From contig NZ_JACKZS010000030.1 in assembly GCF_014222285.1 (NCBI RefSeq), positions 1-54,354 of the forward strand: 54,354 nucleotides of DNA, written 5' to 3'. The DNA is from Nostoc sp. UCD121. Lineage in GTDB: Bacteria; Cyanobacteriota; Cyanobacteriia; Cyanobacteriales; Nostocaceae. Every line of letters begins with the position of its first letter. The stretch's first letter is position 1. The notes beneath the pieces are model-generated. The model was not told where the DNA came from, ran no database searches, and saw only the letters and a program-made list of their open reading frames with translations. Shown piece after piece: positions 1 to 10,584 of this stretch. The position numbers and the translations under genes are program-made.

Positions 1-101
1 ATCTAAAACTCTAGTTTTAAACAGCAAATAAGACTACAATTAATTGTTAATTGCTGGATGTAGCAATTTGTACTTGATTCAATTAAATTTGAAAGCTATT
101 A

Positions 102-157
102 GGTAAAGTAAAGCGAAAAGTTTAAGTATGTCGTGTACCTTTTCGCTTTACCTTACC
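102..157. repeat. Long imperfect inverted repeat (hairpin) upstream of the first gene
   Basis: A 19-base arm at 102-120 is the reverse complement of 139-157 with one mismatch, separated by an 18-base loop. No T-run follows on either strand, so it is not a classical intrinsic terminator. It may be a leader hairpin of the gene at 194 or a small palindromic interspersed repeat. The pairing is seen directly; the role is unknown. Confidence 0.6.
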
Positions 158-193
158 CAATAAACTTGGTGAACTATAAGGTATCAAGAAAGA

Positions 194-421
194 ATGTTGA
201 AACGTCGCACAATACTAGTTGGTTTAGCTGCGTTTGGCTTAACGTTAGCTGTTAGTACACAAGTTCATGGACAATCTACTAGCGGGCCAGAAGCTTGGGA
301 AAGTGTCTACAATGAGGCGGCTGCTGGGGCAACAACGATAATTACAGTTCCACTTTTGAACTCCTTATTATCATCTATCTTGCAAGTAGTCTTCAGATTG
401 GCAGGTTATTGGGGTGGTTAA
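194..421 (+). CDS. Small exported hypothetical protein (75 aa)
   Basis: A short ATG frame that I do not recognise. The N-terminus has two basic residues after Met-Leu-Lys, a hydrophobic stretch at about residues 8-20 and a possible signal-peptidase site after VHG (about residue 26), so the mature product would be about 49 residues. The mature part has an Ala/Thr-rich segment and a hydrophobic C-terminal third ending in Gly-Gly, which could sit on or in a membrane. Only a weak purine stretch (AAGAAAG) precedes the ATG. It lies 190 bases before the next gene on the same strand, which also encodes an exported protein. It is called because a signal peptide follows the first Met, but at this length it could be a chance frame. 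Confidence 0.45.
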   Translation: MLKRRTILVGLAAFGLTLAVSTQVHGQSTSGPEAWESVYNEAAAGATTIITVPLLNSLLSSILQVVFRLAGYWGG

Positions 422-611
422 CCCGCATTTCTCATACTCAAACAGAAAAAGAGCCTAAATACAGACGAGTGCAATGTAATTTTTGAGTAATTTCTGCGGT
501 GGCGATCGCGTTTCGCCCACTGTACGCAATTGCTTGACTATATCTCTTACGTGAAGAGCGCAGATTATCCCATAGCCAAATATTCCAAAAACCGTGAGGA
601 GTTTTCTTTCC

Positions 612-1892
612 ATGTTCAAACCTCGCCGAATTTTTAGTGCTTTAATTGCAATTATCCTAGCGTTTGCCATCAGCACGCAGATATATATACAACCCGCAGT
701 AGCTGCTGGAGGAACGTGTAATCCAACTGTGGGAAACCTACCTATATGCCCAAGTACCGCACCTTCCGAGTCAGCTAGTTTTGTTGACCCAACAGCAACA
801 ATCACCAATCCCACATATATTACCTTGGGCGAAAAAGTCTACGTCGCTCCATTTGCCCAGTTAGATGCTACTGATGCTCCTATTAGTATTGCAGCAGATT
901 CTAATGCCCAAGACCAAGTGAAAATCACAGCTTCAGGAACGGGAGTGGAGATTGGCGAGCGTGTCATTCTGGCACACATGGCCACGATCAAAGGTGCAGC
1001 TAAAATCGGTACTCAAGGCTTAACCGGGCCTTTTACTGACCCAGTTACCAATACTCAGTTTAGTAATACTATTCCAGAGACATTTCTCGCCTTCAACTGT
1101 GAAATAGATGGTGCAACTATAGAAAGAAACACAGTAGTCAACTTTCTGGCACGGATTGGCCCTGGTGTTACCTTACCTGCTGGTAAAGTTGTTTTGCCCG
1201 GTAAAAACGTCACAACTAACCTACAAGCTAGTAGTGGCAGTTTGGGGAAAGTAGTCAACCTGACACAAGCAGACGTTGCATTAATGGAAGGCATTATTGA
1301 AGTCAATGAAGCATTTGCCAAAGGTTACACAGATTTAGCTAGGGCAGACTTGACAAACGTCACAGGAATTAATTATGCTCCCTTCACCTTCTTTAATTCT
1401 GGAAGTCTGCCGCAGATAGGTGGAAGTCAAACTCGTGATCCAAACTTCCGTAACCGCATTATCGGTAATCTTACTTTCCAAGATTCTTTAGCAACTCTCA
1501 ACAACAAAATAGCTAATAGAATTTCGCTACGTGCTGATGAGGGTGAACCTTTTAATGTTGGGTCAATTGCTGGGATGGCAAACGATGTTGTCTTTCACGC
1601 ATTAGAAACCACTAGTTTGACTCTTGGTAATGGAGTTGGTTATGGGCCTCGCGCTCTAGTTCATGGCGGTAGGCAGGTTGTCAATGGTGTTGCTAATGGC
1701 CCGGAAACCAGCATAGGTGATAAAGTCGGGCTAGGGCCAAACTCTGTTGTATTCCGCTCAGTTATCGGCGAAAAATCAGCAGTTGGACAAAGAAGCGCCG
1801 TTTTCAATTCTACATTGGCTCCCAAAACCCATGTCCGTTCTAGAGTAATTTATGCCGACAACGGTAGTCTGATTTCATCTGTAGAGTGGTAA
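612..1892 (+). CDS. Exported two-module left-handed beta-helix protein, gamma-carbonic-anhydrase-like
   Basis: About 426 aa. The start at 612 is preferred over the in-frame GTG at 594 because GAGGAG at about 595-600 is a good ribosome site and a signal peptide (FKPRR, hydrophobic core, AVA cleavage near residue 32) follows directly. The mature protein shows imperfect hexapeptide repeats of left-handed beta-helix enzymes. Segments resemble archaeal Cam gamma-carbonic anhydrase. Module 1 (about residues 55-245) has SNAQD, ILAHMATIKG and a GYTDL tail. Module 2 (about 310-420) has VVFHALETT, ALVHGG and a long run of hexapeptides. Aligned by eye, each module keeps only part of the zinc-ligand set: H122 in module 1, H329 and H351 in module 2. 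The family is inferred from motif resemblance. Carbonic anhydrase activity is possible but unproven; a structural or acyltransferase-like role is the alternative. A hairpin with a T-run follows the stop. Confidence 0.75.
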   Translation: MFKPRRIFSALIAIILAFAISTQIYIQPAVAAGGTCNPTVGNLPICPSTAPSESASFVDPTATITNPTYITLGEKVYVAPFAQLDATDAPISIAADSNAQDQVKITASGTGVEIGERVILAHMATIKGAAKIGTQGLTGPFTDPVTNTQFSNTIPETFLAFNCEIDGATIERNTVVNFLARIGPGVTLPAGKVVLPGKNVTTNLQASSGSLGKVVNLTQADVALMEGIIEVNEAFAKGYTDLARADLTNVTGINYAPFTFFNSGSLPQIGGSQTRDPNFRNRIIGNLTFQDSLATLNNKIANRISLRADEGEPFNVGSIAGMANDVVFHALETTSLTLGNGVGYGPRALVHGGRQVVNGVANGPETSIGDKVGLGPNSVVFRSVIGEKSAVGQRSAVFNSTLAPKTHVRSRVIYADNGSLISSVEW

Positions 1893-1913
1893 GGGGAGAC
1901 AGCTTTCACTCCT

Positions 1914-1982
1914 ATACCAGCCGTATTTTTAGCTGCTCGTTGTGTAGCGTGGATCTCTTTTATGACGGCTGGTATCTTTTTT
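1914..1982 (+). terminator. Terminator-like hairpin after the beta-helix gene
   Basis: An 11-bp perfect stem (ATACCAGCCGT at 1914-1924 pairing with 1965-1975) is followed, after one C, by six T at 1977-1982. The 40-base loop is unusually long for an intrinsic terminator, but position and T-run fit termination of the upstream gene. Confidence 0.5.
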
Positions 1983-2019
1983 CTTGGCTTGTGCCTAAGC
2001 AATTAACTTTTGCATAATT

Positions 2020-2586
2020 ATGAATCTGAAAATCTTGTCGTTAGTGCAATTACAATGCCTACGATTGATGCTGCTGTTAACTTTGATATTCGGGCTGATA
2101 CTAATTGTTGATGATAGTTCATCTATAGCTGCACAGAAGGTTGGGCAACCAGGATTTATAAACCCTGTAACTGCTGATATCACCTCCAGTCAGCCTCAAG
2201 TGGTACAACCTTCAGTCACCGGACTTGTGTCTACATTGTCGGATGAAGTCGAGGAATTACCAGCCCAGCTAATTCGCTGGTCGACTTACTGGCAACTTTG
2301 CTGGGAAGCATATCCTGAAGCTGAAGCATACGAACTGCAAACGGTGCTGATGGAAGGCAAGTCTCCCAAGTTCAAACGACAAAGCGATCGCTGCTTTCGT
2401 ATACAAGCTGCATCTAATGAAAACGAAAAATCACAAGGATTACTCAACCGTGATTTGATCTTGCTAATGCATAAAATTCAGCTTGGTTATCGAGTGCGAG
2501 CCGTCTTAGATAACAACCGCGTCAGTGAATGGTCTCAAGTAATGGCAGTCGGTGCAACTACTAACTCTGAATTGAATGGTACCTAA
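2020..2586 (+). CDS. Membrane-anchored or exported hypothetical protein with a fibronectin III-like domain
   Basis: 188 aa. Residues about 8-30 form one hydrophobic segment (signal peptide or anchor). The rest reads as a single beta-sandwich module. After a CWEAYPEAEAYELQ stretch, typical of the start of cyanobacterial FN3-like domains, come a central variable loop with two cysteines and a closing YRVRAV...NRVSEWSQ strand. I do not recognise a specific family. It follows the beta-helix gene by 127 bases but is separated from it by a terminator-like hairpin, so co-transcription is doubtful. Upstream of the ATG there is no clear Shine-Dalgarno. A surface or periplasmic binding role is inference from fold resemblance only. 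Confidence 0.65.
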   Translation: MNLKILSLVQLQCLRLMLLLTLIFGLILIVDDSSSIAAQKVGQPGFINPVTADITSSQPQVVQPSVTGLVSTLSDEVEELPAQLIRWSTYWQLCWEAYPEAEAYELQTVLMEGKSPKFKRQSDRCFRIQAASNENEKSQGLLNRDLILLMHKIQLGYRVRAVLDNNRVSEWSQVMAVGATTNSELNGT

Positions 2587-3145
2587 AACACCTGTGATAG
2601 CGGTTGTGGTAATAACAATAGCACCGGGAGTGAGTTTTTCTAATCGTTAAACTCATCATGAAAAACGAGAAGATTGATAAGAGTCCCTTAAATTAGTTCG
2701 TCACATATACTGGTGTCGTTAGTACATACACCATGAATGCCTAACTCAATATACAAATCTGAGACAGTAATAGTCATGCTTCCCCTTGAACCATTGTTTT
2801 GTCCTTGTTGTACTCCAGCCATATTACATTTGCTGACTCAATCCGACCTGACTCAGCGCCTACTCCAATTAAAAACGGGGTCAGTTTCTGCGCCTATCAG
2901 AAAGAATCAAAAACAGTAGCAGCGATCTCTCTATCCGTAGTAGGGCAAACGTATCTAATGTTTACTCCAGGGTCGCTTGAATATTTAGCTGAAACCGCAA
3001 TTCATCTCACACTCCCCTCCGGGTGAGATGTGATATGAATTGCGGGTGAAGTACAACAACAGTCCTCTGACCAATTTCCCCCATAGGGAGAACAAGACAT
3101 GGAGGAAACGAACTCTCATTAATCTTCTGGTTGTTGTTGATCTTC
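2587..3145. other. Gap with a nested hairpin at 2997-3043
   Basis: No convincing gene. Two overlapping short frames near 2737-3026 lack ribosome sites and recognisable protein features. The notable element is at 2997-3043: GCAATTCATCTCAC pairs with GTGAGAT and GAATTGC on the far side with a bulge, around a CCCCTCCGG loop. It may serve as a terminator for one or both flanking genes, although no long T-run follows. Confidence 0.4.
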
Positions 3146-3565
3146 TTATCTTCTTCTGGATCTTCTATCTAATAAATTAACCGCAGCACCAGCAGCAGCA
3201 CCATTGACACCATTTTTCCAGGTAGTTCTACAACCACCAGAAATTGCACCTGCCAATACACCAGCACCAGCACCTACAGCAATATCTTGAACAGGTAAAC
3301 GTCCGTTTCTTCTTCTGGCTCTGTTGCTTCTTGCACCATTGGCAGCATTAACAGCAGCACCAGCAGCAGCACCTTTAAAAGCATTGTCTAATACGGAACC
3401 ACAATTTGTTACAACTCCACTTAATACACCTGCCCCGGCTCCAATGGCTGCATTATTAATAACTCGGTCATCAGCAGAAGCAGGTTGAACTGGGATTAAG
3501 CTAGTACCAGCTAAAGTAGCAGCCATCAAGCCAGGTAGGAATGCGCGTTTTAGCAGATATTGCAT
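3146..3565 (-). CDS. Exported glycine-zipper protein with an internal duplication
   Basis: 139 aa. A signal peptide is visible (LLKRAFLPG, hydrophobic stretch, cleavage around ASA near residue 31). The mature protein contains two copies of a glycine-zipper unit. Each has a GAGAGVL(S/A)G segment, one cysteine, and a GAAAGAAVN segment, at about residues 40-80 and 93-132. They are joined by an Arg-rich linker (NRARRRNGR) and end in a basic tail. Glycine zippers of this kind associate with membranes or form oligomeric pores. GAGGG lies just upstream of the ATG on the minus strand and supports the start. It is a stand-alone gene, convergent with the gene at 2020. Function unknown; an outer-membrane or stress-related glycine-zipper protein is the closest description. 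Confidence 0.75.
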   Translation of the reverse strand: MQYLLKRAFLPGLMAATLAGTSLIPVQPASADDRVINNAAIGAGAGVLSGVVTNCGSVLDNAFKGAAAGAAVNAANGARSNRARRRNGRLPVQDIAVGAGAGVLAGAISGGCRTTWKNGVNGAAAGAAVNLLDRRSRRR

Positions 3566-4094
3566 GGTAGTACCCTCTAAAAATCTTACGATTGGTGAAC
3601 AATCAAATTTCAGTGCGATCGCTAATCCTCGTATTTCTAATTTTTAGACAATAGCAATGTTATCTAAAATAAGGATACTTGGATGATTACACACACTAAA
3701 ACGTAATTTTAGCCCAAAGCTTGTTGTATTTACTGAGTGGACAATAATTAAACTGACACATTAACTAAAAAATAGTAAACCAAAAAGTTTTTCCTCAAAG
3801 AGCTATCGTTTCGCTAGGTGGAGCGTAATCTTCTGAAATCCTATTGCCTACCTACGCAAATGATTTCAGTAATCAAACCGGATTCCTATATCTACTGGAG
3901 TGTTATTTTTAAGATTTTTGAGAATTTGCAAGGATTTTTCATTTAAAATCCCAAATTGGTATGATTTATTTTTCGGAAATCCCTGAGTATAATCCTGATC
4001 AGTGTCGCGCTTTCTGATACCAATTGCAAAAGAATCCACAAGCAAGAATTCAGAAGTCACAACTTTAAAAAGCTAATTCTTAGAGAGGTTAGTC
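3566..4094. other. Intergenic region between divergent genes
   Basis: This holds the upstream regions of the glycine-zipper gene (minus) and zwf (plus). It contains a HIP1 site near 3616 and one copy of an interspersed repeat at 3855-3891. A 64-codon minus-strand frame covers that repeat and is not considered a gene. No convincing promoter was identified. Confidence 0.5.
3855..3891 (+). repeat. Interspersed repeat, copy A (AATCAAACCGGATTCCTATA type)
   Basis: These 37 bases match the reverse complement of 13144-13180 with only a few differences. The identical core is AATCAAACCGGATTCCTATA. Both copies lie upstream of genes or between genes. It looks like a dispersed short repeat of the host genome. 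Confidence 0.7.
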
Positions 4095-5474
4095 ATGGGA
4101 ACTCCTGATTCAGACGCACTGGTATTTTTTGGGGCAACAGGTGACTTGGCCTACAAGAAAATCTTCCCCAGCCTTCAGGCAATGGTACGGCGGGGCAATC
4201 TTAATATCCCAGTAATTGGGGTTGCCGGACGACCTTGGACGACTGACCAACTTAGGGAAAGGGCACGTGATAGCCTAGAACAAAATGGTGGTATAGATCA
4301 AGCCGCATTTGAGAAACTTTCTGGTCTACTCCAGTATGTTGCTGGTGACTACAACAAACCAGAAACTTACGAAAAATTACGTCAAACCCTTGGTGATGCC
4401 ACTCATCCTCTGTACTATTTGGCAATTCCACCGAGCCTGTTTGCACAAGTAGTCTCAGGATTGGGTGAATCAGGCTGTGGTAAAAATGCGCGGGTGGTAA
4501 TTGAAAAACCATTTGGACGGGATTTGAAATCAGCACGTGAGTTAAATCAAATTCTGGCATCAGTTTTTCCCGAATCATCTATCTATCGCATCGACCATTA
4601 CCTGGGCAAAGAACCACTGCTGAATTTACTCTATTTTCGGTTTGGTAACTCTTTTCTGGAACCTATTTGGAATCGCAACTATGTTGAAAGCATCCAGATT
4701 GTGATGGCAGAGGACTTTGGCATCCAAGGAAGGGGACGCTTCTATGAAGAGACTGGCGCAATTCGGGATGTGGTGGAAAACCACATGCTGCAAATATTGG
4801 CTTCAGTGTGCATGGATGCTCCCGCCAGTACTGCTGGCGATTCGATTCGAGATGAAAAAGAACGTATTCTCAAAGCTATACCTTCACTGCAACCTGATGA
4901 TATTATTCGCGGTCAATTTTCTGATTACCGCAATGAAGAAGGTGTTTCTCCTGACTCCCAAGTAGAAACATTTGTTGCCGTGCGCTTATTTATTAATACG
5001 TGGCGGTGGTCAGGAGTTCCCATCTACATCCGGGCTGGGAAGAAATTACCTGTTAAAACTACTGAGGTGATGGTCAAGCTCAAGTGTCCACCTTTAAATG
5101 TGTTCCAGGAGGAAAGAAAAGAAAACGCTAATTATGTTCGTTTTCTATTAGATCCAGAGGTAATTGTGGGATTGGGCGCTCGCACTAAAATCCCTGGAGA
5201 AGATATGAGCGGCTCTGCGGTTGAACTCCTGGCCTTTTACGGAGGTGGCGACGAGATGGAACCCTATGAGCGTCTATTGGGTGATGCCATGCGGGGCGAT
5301 CCTACCTTGTTTGTACGAGAAGATACGGTAGAAGAGGAATGGCGCATTGTCCAGCCAATTCTTGATAACGTCACACCCGTTTACGAGTATGAGCCAAATA
5401 CATGGGGCCCACCTGAGTCAGATAAACTGCTCTCACCAAGTGATCATTGGTATAATCCCTTAGCTAGAGAGTAG
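4095..5474 (+). CDS. zwf: Glucose-6-phosphate dehydrogenase (short paralog)
   Basis: 459 aa. It oxidises glucose 6-phosphate to 6-phosphogluconolactone with NADP+, the first step of the oxidative pentose phosphate pathway, in the cytosol. Visible motifs are the nucleotide-binding GATGDL (residues 13-18), EKPFG (137-141) and the substrate-binding [10 protein letters not shown] signature (165-174), with a C-terminal alpha/beta domain including RAGKKLP. The main cyanobacterial Zwf is about 510 residues and usually sits beside opcA. This one is about 50 residues shorter, with no opcA, tal or fbp beside it, so it is probably a second, divergent copy. AGAGAGG before the ATG supports the start. It is convergent with pgm, across repeat-rich DNA. 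Confidence 0.9.
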   Translation: MGTPDSDALVFFGATGDLAYKKIFPSLQAMVRRGNLNIPVIGVAGRPWTTDQLRERARDSLEQNGGIDQAAFEKLSGLLQYVAGDYNKPETYEKLRQTLGDATHPLYYLAIPPSLFAQVVSGLGESGCGKNARVVIEKPFGRDLKSARELNQILASVFPESSIYRIDHYLGKEPLLNLLYFRFGNSFLEPIWNRNYVESIQIVMAEDFGIQGRGRFYEETGAIRDVVENHMLQILASVCMDAPASTAGDSIRDEKERILKAIPSLQPDDIIRGQFSDYRNEEGVSPDSQVETFVAVRLFINTWRWSGVPIYIRAGKKLPVKTTEVMVKLKCPPLNVFQEERKENANYVRFLLDPEVIVGLGARTKIPGEDMSGSAVELLAFYGGGDEMEPYERLLGDAMRGDPTLFVREDTVEEEWRIVQPILDNVTPVYEYEPNTWGPPESDKLLSPSDHWYNPLARE

Positions 5475-5496
5475 GATATATTACAATATGGTTCAA

Positions 5497-5558
5497 TTAA
5501 GGGCTACTGGCAAAAATTTTGGGTTTTTGAGACGCGATAAATCGCTGTCTCTACAAGT
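5497..5558 (+). repeat. 62-bp interspersed repeat, copy 1
   Basis: 62 bases match the reverse complement of 11664-11725 with two differences. The unit contains the near-palindrome GAGACGCGATAAATCGCTGTCTC. A related perfect palindrome (GACGCGATTAATCGCGTC) occurs at 24881-24898. Here it starts 22 bases after the zwf stop; the other copy starts 5 bases after the metX stop. Confidence 0.85.
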
Positions 5559-5656
5559 GTTTTGGTATTATGCAAAATCATTTTCATGCATGGAATCAGC
5601 AACGGCTGTATTGGGATATATTCCTCGCAGACTTGGCAATATCATATCGGGGCTTC

Positions 5657-5773
5657 ACCAATTACAGCACTTCCGCCAGCTATGAGGTACATCCTAAAAG
5701 CTGAAAGCGATGATAGGAGAGGGGCAAGGAGAAAATTATATTGCATAATAGCCGGAAGCGCTGTAATGGCAAT
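5657..5773. repeat. Imperfect inverted repeat pair
   Basis: TTACAGCACTTCCG...GCTAT near 5657-5684 recurs inverted near 5748-5773 (ATAGC...CGGAAGCGCTGTAA) with small differences. The arms bracket about 65 bases that include the end of a chance reading frame. It resembles a decayed palindromic repeat unit. Confidence 0.45.
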
Positions 5774-5783
5774 GGTAACAATT

Positions 5784-5813
5784 TTGTAGTAAGAACTTTA
5801 GTCCTTACTACAA
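5784..5813. repeat. Palindromic hairpin TTGTAGTAAG/CTTACTACAA
   Basis: A perfect 10-bp stem (5784-5793 with 5804-5813) closes on AACTTTAGTC. There is no adjacent T-run, so it is listed as a short palindromic repeat. It lies between the convergent zwf and pgm. Confidence 0.6.
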
Positions 5814-5826
5814 AGCTCAAAACTAT

Positions 5827-6000
5827 CCCTCTTTTGTCACTCTCGGAAAACAATAATCTCAGCCAAATTCTGAGACTTTGATTTAATCCAGGTTTGAGGC
5901 TTTATTTTCTAACAGAAACTAAAATTTATAGACAAAAAGTAGAAATTAAAGTCCCGTAACCGTTTGAGCGATTGGATTCTCCTAAAGTGACAAAAGAGGG
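5827..6000. repeat. Element with 15-bp terminal inverted repeats, about 174 bp
   Basis: CCCTCTTTTGTCACT at 5827-5841 is perfectly inverted at 5986-6000. The 144 bases between are AT-rich and hold no gene. The right arm ends five bases before the last base of pgm. Size and inverted ends resemble a miniature inverted-repeat element, but no clear target duplication is visible, so a bidirectional transcription stop is an alternative. Confidence 0.5.
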
Positions 6001-6005
6001 CTATA

Positions 6006-8050
<2,045 letters not shown>

Positions 8051-8962
8051 ATGCAAAGAAAAAAGTGGCTTTTAAGAACAGGACTTGCTCTCCTTATTTT
8101 TATTATGGTTGTAGCGGCAAAATTTATGGATAAAACTCATCCCATCTCAGAACTTTATGTATTTGGAGACAGTCTTTCGGATACAGGGATGGTATTCCGG
8201 GCGACAGGAGGAATGTACCCACCGAACCCAACTTACTTTCAAGGGCGTTACTCGAATGGTCGGGTTTGGATTGAGTATCTTGCAGGATATCTCAATTTTT
8301 CCTCAAAGCAAACTAATAATTTTGCTTATGGAGGAGCAACTACTGGCAGCGTTGGCAACAGCTATGTACCTAGCTTGCTAAATCAAGTGCAATCTTTTAC
8401 GCAGACACATCAACAGACGAATTCAGATGCTTTATATGTGCTGTGGGCAGGCGCAAATGATTATTTGCAAGGAGTAAACAGTGCAACTATTCCTGTTAAA
8501 AATGTGACGACGGCAATCAACTCTCTAACTGAGGTGGGTGCTAAGAAGATTCTGGTAGGAAATTTACCAGATTTAGGACAGTTACCTGCTACTACAAACA
8601 GTCCAAATTCTGTGAACCTCAGTGGATTAACACAAGCACATAATCAAGGCTTGAGGCGATCGCTAAAAGTACTAAGTCAACAGCATTCCGATCTTGAGAT
8701 TGTGCAATTAGATGCCAACGCGCTGTATCGAGATGCGATCGCAAATCCCGCAGCCTTTAACTTTACCAATGTTATCAATCCATGTCTATCTGGCGTAGGC
8801 GATGCCAGCCGCAGGCATCGCACCTGTAGTAACCCAGATCAGTTTTTGTTCTGGGACGGCATTCATCCAACGGCTGCGGCTCATCGCATCATCGGGGAAA
8901 CTGCTTTTTCAACGATTCAAGAGGCAGGGATGATTAATTCTCGTTCAATGTTGGTTCCCTAA
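8051..8962 (+). CDS. Exported GDSL/SGNH-family esterase or lipase
   Basis: 303 aa from the ATG at 8051; an in-frame TTG at 8036 would add five residues. An N-terminal hydrophobic segment (about residues 8-25) suggests a signal anchor or signal peptide. SGNH blocks are present: FGDSLSDTG with the nucleophile S41, a block II glycine near residue 95, GAND with N136 (block III), and DGIHP with D269 and H272 (block V). The enzyme should hydrolyse an ester (lipid, acetylated polymer or thioester) outside the cytoplasm; the substrate cannot be told from sequence. Between two cysteines near residues 245-259 the loop carries SGVGDASRRHRT, encoded by a palindromic repeat that seems to have inserted in frame. 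A hairpin follows the stop. Confidence 0.88.
   Translation: MQRKKWLLRTGLALLIFIMVVAAKFMDKTHPISELYVFGDSLSDTGMVFRATGGMYPPNPTYFQGRYSNGRVWIEYLAGYLNFSSKQTNNFAYGGATTGSVGNSYVPSLLNQVQSFTQTHQQTNSDALYVLWAGANDYLQGVNSATIPVKNVTTAINSLTEVGAKKILVGNLPDLGQLPATTNSPNSVNLSGLTQAHNQGLRRSLKVLSQQHSDLEIVQLDANALYRDAIANPAAFNFTNVINPCLSGVGDASRRHRTCSNPDQFLFWDGIHPTAAAHRIIGETAFSTIQEAGMINSRSMLVP
8799..8821. repeat. Palindromic repeat inside the GDSL coding region
   Basis: GCGATGCC (8799-8806) and GGCATCGC (8814-8821) form a perfect 8-bp stem around AGCCGCA. It lies in frame within the esterase gene and encodes a hydrophilic Arg/His-rich loop before the final catalytic block. Confidence 0.65.
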
Positions 8963-8991
8963 CTTACTTAATCAGCCAAAAATCAACGATA

Positions 8992-9014
8992 GGGGCGCAC
9001 AACTGTGCGCCCTT
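8992..9014. terminator. Strong GC hairpin after the esterase gene
   Basis: GGGCGCACA (8993-9001) pairs with TGTGCGCCC (9004-9012) around a two-base loop, 30 bases after the stop. There is no T-run. It is the REP-like GGGGCGCACA palindrome type common in such genomes and may also block exonucleases or stop transcription. Confidence 0.45.
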
Positions 9015-9139
9015 ACACTATGATTTAATTTACTAAAAATAACTGTAAAATACGGTAAGCCTTAAGAATTACCGTTGATTAATCTAGCCTAACGCTCAAG
9101 TAGCACATTACTTATTTATATAATTCGAAACCAAAATAA

Positions 9140-10450
<1,311 letters not shown>

Positions 10451-10583
10451 TTCTTAATTGGGAATTGGGCATTGGGAATTGGAAATTGGGAATTGGGCAA
10501 TAATCAATAATTAATAATTATTCTCCTCCTGCTCCCTGCCCTCTGCTCCCTGCCCCCCTGCCTCCCATCTCCCCACTTCTAGA
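10451..10583 (+). repeat. Heptamer (ATTGGGA-type) and C-rich short repeats between metY and metX
   Basis: After the metY stop come degenerate copies of AATTGGG/ATTGGGA, then an AT-rich stretch, then several copies of CTCCCTGCCC-like units reaching the metX start. These are short tandem repeats of the kind common in Nostocales. They leave no obvious ribosome site for metX. Confidence 0.75.
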
Positions 10584-10584
10584 T

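Noticed and set aside
455..814. Minus-strand open frame of 119 codons
   Set aside because: It overlaps the start of the well-supported beta-helix gene on the other strand, has no ribosome site and no family features.
2737..3026. Two overlapping short plus-strand frames
   Set aside because: They overlap each other, lack ribosome sites and end in a palindromic hairpin; treated as chance frames.
3866..4060. 64-codon minus-strand frame
   Set aside because: Its C-terminus is encoded by the dispersed repeat at 3855-3891 and no ribosome site precedes it.
5488..5789. Two short plus-strand frames after zwf
   Set aside because: Most of their sequence is dispersed repeats (62-bp repeat and an inverted repeat), so they are not genes.
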